Shown here: piece by piece, positions 1 through 5,957 of the stretch
How positions within the stretch are numbered: position 1 is the first letter of the stretch
How the letters are laid out: every line of letters starts with the position of its first letter
NCBI GenBank assembly: GCA_019309245.1
Contig: JAFDGP010000302.1
Coordinates: 1-5,957 of the forward strand
Direction: 5' to 3'
Length of the DNA: 5,957 nt
From: Deltaproteobacteria bacterium
GTDB taxonomy: Bacteria > Desulfobacterota > Desulfobacteria > Desulfobacterales > C00003060
Translations under genes and position numbers: made by a program
The notes under the pieces: model-generated
Told to the model about the DNA's origin: nothing
Database searches by the model: none
The model's input: the letters and a program-made list of their open reading frames with translations, nothing else

Positions 1-96
1 TTGGGATTTTTCGTCGGGCAGGTCATGAAGATGACTCAGGGAAAGGCCAACCCGGCCCTGGTCAATCAATTGCTGAACCGCTCCCTGGGGAAATAG
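1..96 (+). CDS. gatB: GatB C-terminus (aspartyl/glutamyl-tRNA amidotransferase subunit B), partial
   Basis: The window opens inside a reading frame that encodes 31 residues and stops with TAG at 94-96. The visible end, with GFFVGQVMK followed by [12 protein letters not shown], matches the well-known C-terminal tail of GatB, in which a GQVMK-type helix is followed by GKANP. GatB is the kinase/tRNA-binding subunit of the cytoplasmic GatCAB complex, which converts Glu-tRNA(Gln) and/or Asp-tRNA(Asn) to the amidated form in bacteria lacking the corresponding direct synthetase. The visible part is the extreme end of the YqeY-like helical tail that contacts tRNA; the catalytic portions lie outside the window. 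The 5' end is cut by the window edge. The assignment rests on a short but characteristic stretch. Confidence 0.9.
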   Translation: MGFFVGQVMKMTQGKANPALVNQLLNRSLGK

Positions 97-189
97 CGCC
101 TCAGGCAAAGCGGACACAAACGTTTCCCGCCGGTTCCAAGAAAAAAAGATTGGGGTGTAGGCCCACCGTACAATCACACGGAGAGCTTT

Positions 190-280
190 GCACAACCTGA
201 CTGTCGGTCGGTTGGGCACGCAAAATGTGGCCCTGGAAGCCAGGGCCACGAGTTTTTGCATAGGTCTCGCGCGGTTGTGC
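190..280. repeat. Nested imperfect palindrome enclosing the hairpin
   Basis: The arms GCACAACC (190-197) and GGTTGTGC (273-280) are perfect inverted repeats that flank the 220-259 hairpin nearly symmetrically, giving a roughly 91-base element with outer and inner stems. Such an arrangement could fold as a cruciform or structured RNA, or be a small palindromic repeat copy. Only one copy is present in the window, so repeat status cannot be shown here. Confidence 0.4.
220..259 (+). terminator. Hairpin plus T run, probable gatB terminator
   Basis: A perfect 10-bp stem GTGGCCCTGG (227-236) pairs with CCAGGGCCAC (240-249) across a 3-base AAG loop, and is followed by GAG and five T residues (253-257). 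A further 6-bp pairing, GCAAAA (220-225) with TTTTGC (254-259), would extend the stem past a small asymmetric internal loop. This has the form of an intrinsic terminator. It sits about 130 bases after the gatB stop, which is rather far. Because it lies inside a larger inverted repeat it could instead be part of a dispersed palindromic element. Confidence 0.55.
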
Positions 281-347
281 CTGTATGCGCCCTTGTTTGC
301 CAGCGGGGCCCTTGAAAGTGGGCCGGTGTTTTTTGAATCCCCCTCGC

Positions 348-368
348 TCCCCCTTTTTCAAAGGGGGA
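348..368. repeat. TCCCCCTTT/AAAGGGGGA palindrome, probable dispersed intergenic repeat
   Basis: A 9-bp perfect inverted repeat (348-356 with 360-368) closes on a 3-base TTC loop, preceded by another C-rich stretch at 339-344. From general knowledge, C5T(n)/A(n)G5 palindromes of this type recur between genes in many deltaproteobacterial and other genomes. The element lies 43 bases before the start of the porin gene, so it would fall in that gene's leader if transcription begins upstream. Confidence 0.5.
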
Positions 369-411
369 AGATGAAATGGGGCGCGATCGGTAGGCCGTGG
401 AGGATGAAAAG

Positions 412-1704
412 ATGGTTGGAATCGGGGTACGGTCGGCACGGGCCGTTGTAATCGTGATCGGGGTTGTTTTATCAGCGGCCGGGGCTTACGGCGGCGGATT
501 CGCCCTTTACGAAGGCAGTGCGCATGGAAATGCCACAGGTGGGGGCATGGTGGCACGAGCCGGGGATGCGTCCGTGCTTTTTTACAATCCGGCCGGGATC
601 ACCCGTTTGCCTGGCACGAGAATCACTGCCGGCGTGACGGCCATTGTCCCCACAGCACGGGTGGCCACGGTCTTTGACGGGGCGACAACGGTCGAGCAGA
701 CCGAGCCGGAGATATGGACTGTGCCCCATCTTTACGTCTCATACCAGGGCTCGCCCATTGTATGGTACGCACTGGGGGTGTTCAGCCGGTTCGGGCTGGG
801 CACCGCGTATTCGCCGGACTGGGCGGGCCGATATAACACGGTCAAAGGGATGATTCGCACCGTGAGTGTCAATCCCAATATCGCGGTCAAGGCCAATGAG
901 CACCTTTCGTTGTCCATGGGCCTATCCTGGACCTGGATGGATCTTTGCCTGACCCAAAAGATTGATTTTTCCAGTATCCAGGCCCCGGATCCCGACACCT
1001 ATGATGCGGACATCGACCAGGCGCTTTCCGGGAACGGCTGCGCGCCGGGCTTTACCGCGGCCGCCCACTGGCGGATTTCCAATCGGCTGGCTTTCGGGAT
1101 TTCTTATTGGAGCAAAATCAGACAACACCTCACCGGCCGGGCGGATTTCACAAAGCCGGTGGCGCTACAGGCGGTGGCTCCGGCCGTGTTCAACGACACG
1201 GCTGTCTCAGGAGACGTGACCTTGCCCGATATGCTCTTTGTGGGGCTTTCGGTTCAGCCTTTTGCCGGATGCACCCTGGAACTGGGTGGTATCCGTACCG
1301 GCTGGAGCAGTTATCAATCGTTAGACATTCACTATGACGTACCCATTTTGCCCGGGGTCTCCACCACCCGAAGACAGGCCCGATGGCATGACGTATGGCG
1401 GATCCATGTGGGGTTGGCGTACCGGGCCAGCGAGGTGTTGGATCTTCGTTTCGGGTACGTGTGGGATCCCACGCCCGTGCCCGACGCCACGGCAGACTAC
1501 CTGGTGCCCGCCAACGACCGTCGGCTTTTTTGCCTGGGCCTGGGGGTGCACGGTAAGCACTGGCGACTCGATCTGTCCTACGGCTACCTGCGCGTCAAGG
1601 ACAGGTCGGTGGCGGCCAGGCCCGCGGAAGGGATTCTGGATTCCACCTTCGAGGCCGGCTGCGCTCATTTAATTGGGTTGAGCCTGAGCCGGGATTTCTG
1701 GTAA
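412..1704 (+). CDS. OmpP1/FadL family outer-membrane hydrophobic-compound transporter
   Basis: Encodes 430 residues, in the usual FadL length range. The ATG at 412 is chosen because GGAGG at 399-403 is spaced 8 bases before it; an in-frame GTG at 397 would add only five residues and would overlap that site. Residues 1 to about 27 form a signal peptide: basic residues near 7-10, a hydrophobic core VVIVIGVVL, then small residues SAAGAYG. The mature protein begins GGFALYE, the typical FadL-family N-terminus that forms the hatch. It continues with VARAGDAS and FYNPAGI (NPAG at 59-62), the family hallmark. GLGTAYSPDWAGRY (128-141) and NPNIAVK (154-160) are also characteristic. The remainder alternates polar and hydrophobic residues as in beta-strands and ends in an aromatic residue (W430), as expected for barrel assembly. 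Family members carry long-chain fatty acids or aromatic hydrocarbons across the outer membrane; the substrate here cannot be read from the sequence. It stands alone, with no fatty-acid gene beside it. Confidence 0.92.
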   Translation: MVGIGVRSARAVVIVIGVVLSAAGAYGGGFALYEGSAHGNATGGGMVARAGDASVLFYNPAGITRLPGTRITAGVTAIVPTARVATVFDGATTVEQTEPEIWTVPHLYVSYQGSPIVWYALGVFSRFGLGTAYSPDWAGRYNTVKGMIRTVSVNPNIAVKANEHLSLSMGLSWTWMDLCLTQKIDFSSIQAPDPDTYDADIDQALSGNGCAPGFTAAAHWRISNRLAFGISYWSKIRQHLTGRADFTKPVALQAVAPAVFNDTAVSGDVTLPDMLFVGLSVQPFAGCTLELGGIRTGWSSYQSLDIHYDVPILPGVSTTRRQARWHDVWRIHVGLAYRASEVLDLRFGYVWDPTPVPDATADYLVPANDRRLFCLGLGVHGKHWRLDLSYGYLRVKDRSVAARPAEGILDSTFEAGCAHLIGLSLSRDFW

Positions 1705-1715
1705 GGAGAAACCGA

Positions 1716-1832
1716 GTGGGAGGAATGGCCCGTTTCAACTTGACTTTGTGTAAAGGCTGCGGAGAGCTTTTATCGATCCGGAGAATATTCTGTTCATTCG
1801 TATTGTGGGCCTTTTTTAAGGGATTGGCTTGA
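1716..1832 (+). CDS. Possible 38-residue small ORF after the FadL-family gene
   Basis: A GTG-initiated frame of 38 codons ends with TGA at 1830-1832. Its best support is an AAGGAG (1703-1708) placed 7 bases before the GTG and overlapping the TAA of the porin gene, which would allow translational coupling. An in-frame ATG lies at 1725. The peptide has a CKGC motif (residues 12-15) and a hydrophobic C-terminal half rich in F, I, L and W that could sit in a membrane. No family is recognised. A frame this short can occur by chance, so this is a weak call. Confidence 0.2.
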   Translation: MGGMARFNLTLCKGCGELLSIRRIFCSFVLWAFFKGLA

Positions 1833-1990
1833 TCAAGATCTATGTTTCGGTTTTCCGGGTCTTGTAAATCCAGCAGATGATGGTTGGAAAAAAATGTAGC
1901 ACAAGCGCAGACTCAAGAGGGAAAAGGGCTGCCTGAGGCCTTCGGCTGAAAGAGCGGGAGTGCTCCCAGGACTTGATGAGGAGGAATCCC

Positions 1991-2943
1991 ATGGTGGAGA
2001 CGATTGTTTGGAAACAGGACTGCGTGGTCATGATCGATCAGCGCCGCTTGCCGCTTCAGGAGAAATACGTGGTATGCCGGGGATACCGGTCCGTGATTCG
2101 GGCCATCAAGGACCTGGTGATTCGCGGTGCCCCGGCCATTGGCGTGGCCGGGGCCATGGGGGTTGCCCTGGCCGCGACAAAGATTCGCACAAACGACATG
2201 GCCCGGTTCCTGGCGCGACTTGACGCGGTGTGCAAAGAAATCGCAGCAGCGCGCCCCACCGCGGTAAACCTTGTCTGGGCCGTGGAACGCATGAGGCGTC
2301 TGGCAAAGGACGGTGGGAATCAAGACGTGGCCCATGTGAGAGCCCGCCTAGTGGCCGAGGCCAAGGAGATCTTGAACGAAGATATCGCGATCAACAAGAT
2401 CCTGGGACACCATGGACAGAAGCTGCTTCGTGACGGCAGCCGGGTATTGACCCACTGCAATGCCGGGGCCCTGGCCACCGGCGGTTACGGCACGGCCCTC
2501 GGGGTGGTGCGGGCGGCGGTGGAGACCGGCAAACGCATTGAGGTCTTTGCCGATGAGACCCGCCCTTTCTTGCAGGGCGCCCGCCTGACCGCATGGGAGC
2601 TTGACCGATCCGGTATTCCCGTGACCCTGATTACCGACAACGCTGCAGGACACATCATGAGGGCGGGCCTGATTGATGCGGTAATCGTCGGAGCGGACCG
2701 CATTGCGGCAAACGGTGCACCGTGGATCTTTCCATCAAAAGCGGCGAAGAGATTCCCATTGAGGAACGGGATCCAAAAGAGGTGACCCACTTTCAAGGAA
2801 AACGCAGCGCCCCGGCTGGAATCGCGGCCAGAAACCCGGCCTTTGACGTGACACCGAACCGATATGTCACAGCGATCATTACCGAAAGGGGGGTGATCAG
2901 GGCGCCGTATAGGCGAAATCTTCGACGGACGTTGGGCCCCTAA
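1991..2943 (+). pseudogene. mtnA: S-methyl-5-thioribose-1-phosphate isomerase (MtnA), internally deleted and frameshifted
   Basis: An intact MtnA converts 5-methylthioribose-1-phosphate to the ribulose form in the cytoplasm (methionine salvage or related methylthioadenosine recycling). The ATG at 1991 has GAGGAGG (1978-1984) six bases upstream. Residues 1-242 are typical: RGAPAIG (45-51), RPTAVNL (88-94), THCNAG with the catalytic Cys156, and GADR with Asp236. After ANG (ending at 2716) the frame runs into unrelated residues and stops at 2785. The expected C-terminal part resumes in another frame at 2719 ([19 protein letters not shown]) and runs to TAA at 2941-2943. Family members have about 29 residues here, beginning DTANKIGT and ending near AAPxS; the two parts sum to 316 residues rather than about 345. 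The missing stretch includes the Asn-Lys pair known to bind substrate phosphate in Bacillus MtnA. The product is probably inactive, unless the gap is an assembly error. No riboswitch is evident. Confidence 0.85.
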
Positions 2944-4304
2944 AGCCTTCTGGACAGGATGGCCGCGAATCGCTTGAAAGAACTCTTGAAACGAATTCTC
3001 GGGTCATACCCATGCTCGGGGTCCAGGAACAGCCCCGTCATATGGGCCAGGCATTCAGAGGCCCGGGCGTGGGGGAAGGCATCCAGCAGCGGCTTTTTTC
3101 TGGCCTCGGTGGCGCGCACGGTATCCTTGTCGTAGGGGATGCTGCCCAGGTATCGGGGTGTGACGTGAAATCGGTCCTCTTTGGGGTTGATATTTTCCTC
3201 TGTGGTTTTGACCAGGGCCTCAAATAACTTGAACCCCTGTTCAACATTTTTTACCTGGTTGATCACGATCAGGGGGGAAAAGCCCCAACGGGGGGTGTAG
3301 TCGGCGAGGCGGTTCTCCAGCCTTTCTTCGATTTCTTTAAAACGCACAAAAGCGGCCTTGGCACAGGCATAGCCGCTGATCAGGTCCTGCGGGGTGGTGA
3401 CGATGATGGTGTGATCGGCCCCCAGCGCAAAATCAAGGACGGTGCGGGCGATGCCGGCGCCCAGGTCAAACACGGCAAGGTCGTAGCCTTGGCTGACCTT
3501 TTTGAAGTGGTTGATGAATCGGGTTTTTTGCGCATAATTGAGATTTGCGAGCTTGAACTCCCCGTACGTCCCGCAGACCAAATCAAAACCAAAGTCCGTC
3601 TTTACGATTAGATCCTGCATGTCATAATCTTTTTGCAGGAAATCCAGCAGGTGGTGTTCGGGAAAGATAGCGAGCTTGTTGGAGATATCGGCATTGCCCA
3701 GGTCCGCATCGATCAGCAGGGTCCGGCTGCCTTTTTGTGCGAGCGCGTAGGCCAGGTTGATCGCCACATGGGTCTTTCCCACGCCGCCCTTGTTGGAGAT
3801 GATGGAAATTGTGCGGACCTTTGTTGTCTCAGTTTCCGCTCGTTCAGACGGGCGGGCCTGCTTCGCTGCGAGGGTCTTGGGGGGGCCTGGGGCGACGGGT
3901 TTGGCGAAGATTCTGTCAACGGCCATGGTCAGGGCGGTTTTTGGGGCGGCGGCCGGCTGGACCTTGCACGAGGGGAGCACCTCCAGGGCCCGGACCGCCG
4001 CGGTTTTTTCCGGCGAGGCCATGGCGACCAGGAGAATATTGTTGACAAGGCGAACGGGCAGGGCCTGCAGTCGCGTCGCGGTATCCTTGGCGATCAGACC
4101 GGCGGCCGCAGGCTCGATATGTGCGGTTAAGGGGTCTACAAAGGGAATCCGCAGCTTTTCGGCCGTGGCCTTTGCCTGCTGAATTTCCTCCTGCAAGGCC
4201 CCATGAATGGAGGCTCTGGCATTTACCGGCCCGGGCGCCCCGGCCGGGGGAGGCAGGGGGTGAGCGCCGGAGCCCGCGTTCAAACGTTTCCAGGTCTCAC
4301 TCAT
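2940..4304 (-). CDS. MinD/FlhG-like P-loop ATPase with N-terminal MshEN-type domain
   Basis: Encodes 454 residues from ATG at 4304; the frame stays open further upstream, but that part overlaps the GH57 gene and does not look conserved. The ribosome-binding site is weak. Residues about 40-131 ([25 protein letters not shown]) resemble the T2SSE_N/MshEN domain found at the N-terminus of type II secretion and type IV pilus ATPases. A Pro/Ala-rich linker (about 134-160) follows. The ATPase domain has the deviant Walker A KGGVGKT (172-178, with signature Lys172), [10 protein letters not shown] (198-207) and a Walker B-like VFDLGAG (278-284) where MinD usually has DxPAG. The end, [20 protein letters not shown], is FlhG-like. 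Residues 436-454 can form a basic amphipathic helix resembling a MinD membrane-targeting sequence. Such ATPases position flagella, pili or other polar machines; the target is unknown. It lies 148 bases downstream of the GH57 gene, and its stop overlaps that of mtnA. Confidence 0.88.
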   Translation of the reverse strand: MSETWKRLNAGSGAHPLPPPAGAPGPVNARASIHGALQEEIQQAKATAEKLRIPFVDPLTAHIEPAAAGLIAKDTATRLQALPVRLVNNILLVAMASPEKTAAVRALEVLPSCKVQPAAAPKTALTMAVDRIFAKPVAPGPPKTLAAKQARPSERAETETTKVRTISIISNKGGVGKTHVAINLAYALAQKGSRTLLIDADLGNADISNKLAIFPEHHLLDFLQKDYDMQDLIVKTDFGFDLVCGTYGEFKLANLNYAQKTRFINHFKKVSQGYDLAVFDLGAGIARTVLDFALGADHTIIVTTPQDLISGYACAKAAFVRFKEIEERLENRLADYTPRWGFSPLIVINQVKNVEQGFKLFEALVKTTEENINPKEDRFHVTPRYLGSIPYDKDTVRATEARKKPLLDAFPHARASECLAHMTGLFLDPEHGYDPRIRFKSSFKRFAAILSRRL

Positions 4305-4452
4305 GGCATTTGTTCCAGGAAAACAATCTGCGTGATGGGCCTGCACCGATGGCTCCCGCCCATCGCCAACGACATGGAAGCGGTATTCTGCAAGAAATAT
4401 TCCAGGCAGAAGGCGGCCTGCGCTCCGGCACCTCGAGTGTGGGTTGGGATTC
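4305..4452 (-). other. Intergenic gap between the GH57 gene and the ATPase gene
   Basis: This 148-base gap separates two genes read in the same direction. A 6-bp hairpin, CGATGG (4347-4352) with CCATCG (4360-4365) and a 7-base loop, is present without a T run, so it is not a standard terminator. No convincing promoter was found, leaving co-transcription possible. Confidence 0.5.
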
Positions 4453-5652
4453 TTATGGTTTGGGCAGCAGGTCCATGGCCGTATCCAGAAGCCGATAGGC
4501 CTGTTCCAGCTCGTCAAAGGAGCGGTGGACCCATCGGCTTCCCCAGAAGAAGTTGCAACTGGTTTCAGCCACAAGGATGTGGTCATAGGCCCGGGTGATT
4601 AGATCTCGGATTTCGTCGGCCTGCTCGGAGCTGGAGGCGCGTTCGTCAAAGGCCCTTTTTACCGTCCGATAGTACGCGCTGGCATTGGCCACCTCGTCCC
4701 ACCCCTTTTTTTGGAGCAAAGAGCCGGTCCATTGGGCGAAGTCGCCTCCCCAGTGGTGCCCGGTGTTCCAGGCCCCGCGATGAACGTCGACTTCTTCGTT
4801 CGGCGGGTATTTTTCCAGGTACTCATGGATGTGAACGGGGGTAAATCCCAGGGTCCCATTGCGGTACCGGTCCAGAATGGGGTGATAGAAGCACCCCCAG
4901 AAGCCGCTATCCACATGCGCGGTTCGAAACCAGCCCCCGTTTTCACCATCTGTCCATGTGGTAACCAGGGCGGGAAAATCGCAGAACTTTGTCCTCTGAT
5001 AAAGCTCATGCTGAAACCACCCAGGATCAAGGCCGGATTCCTGGGCGTCTGAGAGTTCGCGGTCCCGTGGAACCACGATGATGGTGTCGCCCCCATAACG
5101 GGCAAGATAGGGCCGGTAGCGGAGTTCCTCCCAGCGCATCTCGCGTTTTGGTTTGATGTACCAGCAGTCCACAATCACATACTCGTAACCGTGGCGTTTG
5201 AGCATGGGGATCATCTCCATGCAAAAGCCCATTTCAGGCGGCCAGAACCCGTAGAAGGTCTCACGCCCCAGCAGGTGCCGGCCCAACCCGAGCCACCATT
5301 CGGTCTGCGCATCCCAGTCCGTATGGGGAATCAGCGGATACACGGGATGATACAGGCCTGTGCCCACAAACTCGATATTCGATTCCCGGTAACCCTGAAG
5401 AAAATCTTCGATATCGACCACGTCATGAAAGGTCTCGCGTACGCCCGGGTCTTCAAACTGCTTCAAGAGGGTCCCGGAAAAACCGACATGCAGCCGGGCA
5501 ACATCTTCGTATCCTTGTATCATCCGAACGGGCCGGTCGTAGCACCACAGAATCTGTCTGGCTTCCCACTGTTTGGGGGAGTTGTGTAGAGCAATCAGAT
5601 TGCCGAGGGGTTGGTGCATGTTGAGCCCAAGGGCATGATATACATCAGGCAT
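4453..5652 (-). CDS. Glycoside hydrolase family 57 protein (alpha-glucan-active enzyme)
   Basis: Encodes 399 residues. The start at 5652 is preferred to the in-frame ATG at 5667 because GGAGG (5665-5661) then sits 8 bases before it. There is no signal peptide, so the enzyme is probably cytoplasmic. GH57 regions are visible in order: MHQP (12-15); TGLYHPVYPLI (98-108); WPPEMGF (137-143) with Glu140 as the expected nucleophile; TWTDGENGG (232-240) with Asp235 as the expected acid/base; and AETSCNFFWGS (362-372) in the C-terminal helical part. Family members are retaining enzymes acting on alpha-glucans (amylase, 4-alpha-glucanotransferase, branching enzyme, amylopullulanase). At 399 residues this protein is shorter than most characterised members and lacks an obvious extra C-terminal domain, so its exact reaction cannot be assigned. 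A role with glycogen-like storage polymer is an inference. It is the first gene of a possible two-gene unit with the ATPase. Confidence 0.9.
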   Translation of the reverse strand: MPDVYHALGLNMHQPLGNLIALHNSPKQWEARQILWCYDRPVRMIQGYEDVARLHVGFSGTLLKQFEDPGVRETFHDVVDIEDFLQGYRESNIEFVGTGLYHPVYPLIPHTDWDAQTEWWLGLGRHLLGRETFYGFWPPEMGFCMEMIPMLKRHGYEYVIVDCWYIKPKREMRWEELRYRPYLARYGGDTIIVVPRDRELSDAQESGLDPGWFQHELYQRTKFCDFPALVTTWTDGENGGWFRTAHVDSGFWGCFYHPILDRYRNGTLGFTPVHIHEYLEKYPPNEEVDVHRGAWNTGHHWGGDFAQWTGSLLQKKGWDEVANASAYYRTVKRAFDERASSSEQADEIRDLITRAYDHILVAETSCNFFWGSRWVHRSFDELEQAYRLLDTAMDLLPKP

Positions 5653-5682
5653 GAACGATTCCTCCATGTTCAGGGTGGATTG

Positions 5683-5709
5683 AGCTCTGATTTTATGAAT
5701 ATAAGAGCT
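5683..5709 (-). promoter_or_regulatory. Inverted repeat around an AT-rich stretch, possible promoter/operator of the GH57 gene
   Basis: AGCTCT (5683-5688) and AGAGCT (5704-5709) form a perfect 6-bp inverted repeat separated by 15 AT-rich bases. On the minus strand the spacer includes TATATT and TAAAAT, either of which could serve as a -10 box, and the repeat ends about 31 bases before the start codon. No good -35 box was found. The arrangement would suit a dimeric repressor, but this is inference from symmetry and position alone. Confidence 0.25.
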
Positions 5710-5822
5710 TGTTTTTGGCTCCAGTTGGTTCGAGCCAGGGTGAATCTGTCGGAATCAATGGTATTTTTCCATATCACATCTCCATGCGGCGGGAAAGAAC
5801 CGCACTGGTTCCCGGATCCACC

Positions 5823-5922
5823 GGTTGCCGAGTTTGCCGGAGGTGCGAGGCGGTGGGCGTGCCGACGTACTGTTGTACTTCAAGCGCCCACCAACAAAGC
5901 AGATCCGGTAAAATCGGCATCC
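5823..5922. repeat. About 100-bp imperfect palindromic element
   Basis: Outer arms at 5823-5840 and 5905-5922 match as inverted repeats at 15 of 18 positions. Inside them GGTGGGCG (5852-5859) and CGCCCACC (5885-5892) pair perfectly. Innermost, GTAC (5867-5870) and GTAC (5875-5878) can pair over TGTT. The three nested stems share one approximate centre, so the whole element can fold as a single long hairpin on either strand. Its form and GC-rich character are like non-coding palindromic repeats found between genes in desulfobacterial genomes, recalled from general knowledge. Only one copy is in the window. Confidence 0.55.
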
Positions 5923-5957
5923 CCGAAGGGCCAAAAAAACGAAGATCAAGATGGATC

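Larger units (their letters stand above)
97..411. other. Intergenic region between gatB and the FadL-family gene
   Basis: These 315 bases contain no convincing gene. Reading frames passing through have no ribosome-binding site and no family-like composition. The region holds a nested inverted repeat with a strong hairpin (190-280), a T run after the hairpin (253-257) and a short C/G palindrome (348-368), all described separately. No clear -35/-10 pair was found for the downstream gene. The ribosome-binding site of that gene lies at 399-403. Confidence 0.7.
5653..5957. other. Upstream region of the GH57 gene
   Basis: These 305 bases contain no convincing gene. Near the start codon is an AT-rich stretch (5689-5703) within an inverted repeat. 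Farther out is a large imperfect palindrome (5823-5922). The final bases, including a run of A at 5933-5939, are not otherwise identified. The next gene lies beyond the window. Confidence 0.65.

Noticed and set aside
188..451. An 87-codon plus-strand frame in the gatB-porin gap
   Set aside because: It spans the hairpins and overlaps the porin start out of frame, has no ribosome-binding site, and shows no recognisable family.
1833..1990. A SAM-type riboswitch before mtnA
   Set aside because: The leader shows only short, weak stems, including GGGAG/CTCCC at 1956-1967 with a 2-base loop, and none of the expected multi-helix arrangement.
1840..2335. Minus-strand frames opposite the mtnA leader and 5' part
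   Set aside because: They lie antisense to a clear MtnA coding region and show no protein-like conservation.
4347..4365. Terminator between the GH57 and ATPase genes
   Set aside because: The 6-bp hairpin has no following T run on the minus strand.
4305..4586. A longer N-terminus for the MinD-like ATPase
   Set aside because: The added residues overlap the end of the GH57 gene and look like random translation; the ATG at 4304 is followed by a family-like protein.
5715..5738. A GGTTCGAGCC stretch resembling a tRNA T-arm or attachment site
   Set aside because: The bases on either side do not form the 5-bp T-stem, and no acceptor, anticodon or D-arm is present nearby.
5755..5949. A 64-codon minus-strand frame upstream of the GH57 gene
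   Set aside because: It runs through the large palindrome, has no good ribosome-binding site, and its composition is explained by the non-coding repeat.
1..5957. CRISPR arrays, transposases, phage genes or defence systems
   Set aside because: No regularly spaced direct repeats and no matching protein motifs were seen anywhere in the window.

Overview
This 5,957-base window looks like ordinary chromosomal DNA from a GC-rich Gram-negative bacterium. The protein repertoire suggests a Desulfobacterota (deltaproteobacterial) anaerobe: a GatB tail, an OmpP1/FadL outer-membrane channel, an MtnA-type isomerase, a fused MshEN/MinD-type ATPase and a family-57 glycoside hydrolase. The intergenic palindromes point the same way. 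This placement is an inference; the window contains no rRNA or other marker that settles it.

Layout. Bases 1-96 are the last 31 codons of gatB (+). Bases 97-411 hold no gene but contain a nested inverted repeat with a strong hairpin followed by a T run (190-280) and a C-rich/G-rich small palindrome (348-368). A FadL-family porin with a signal peptide follows on + (412-1704), with a doubtful 38-codon ORF just after it (1716-1832). Next on + is an mtnA gene (1991-2943) that appears broken: about 29 conserved codons are missing after residue 242 and the reading frame changes at that point. Its last codon overlaps, tail to tail, the stop codon of a minus-strand MinD/FlhG-like ATPase carrying an N-terminal MshEN-type domain (4304-2940). 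Upstream of it on the same strand is a GH57 enzyme (5652-4453). The final 305 bases are the GH57 leader. They contain a possible operator-like inverted repeat near the start codon and an approximately 100-bp imperfect palindrome (5823-5922).

The genes do not form one obvious pathway. gatB, the porin and mtnA lie in one direction but are separated by gaps of about 290-315 bases. The GH57 gene and the ATPase may be co-transcribed (148-base gap), though a functional link is not shown. No phage, transposase, CRISPR array, tRNA or rRNA was seen. The points most worth a second look are the disrupted mtnA, the MshEN-MinD fusion with a possible C-terminal membrane-binding helix, and the two large intergenic palindromes.
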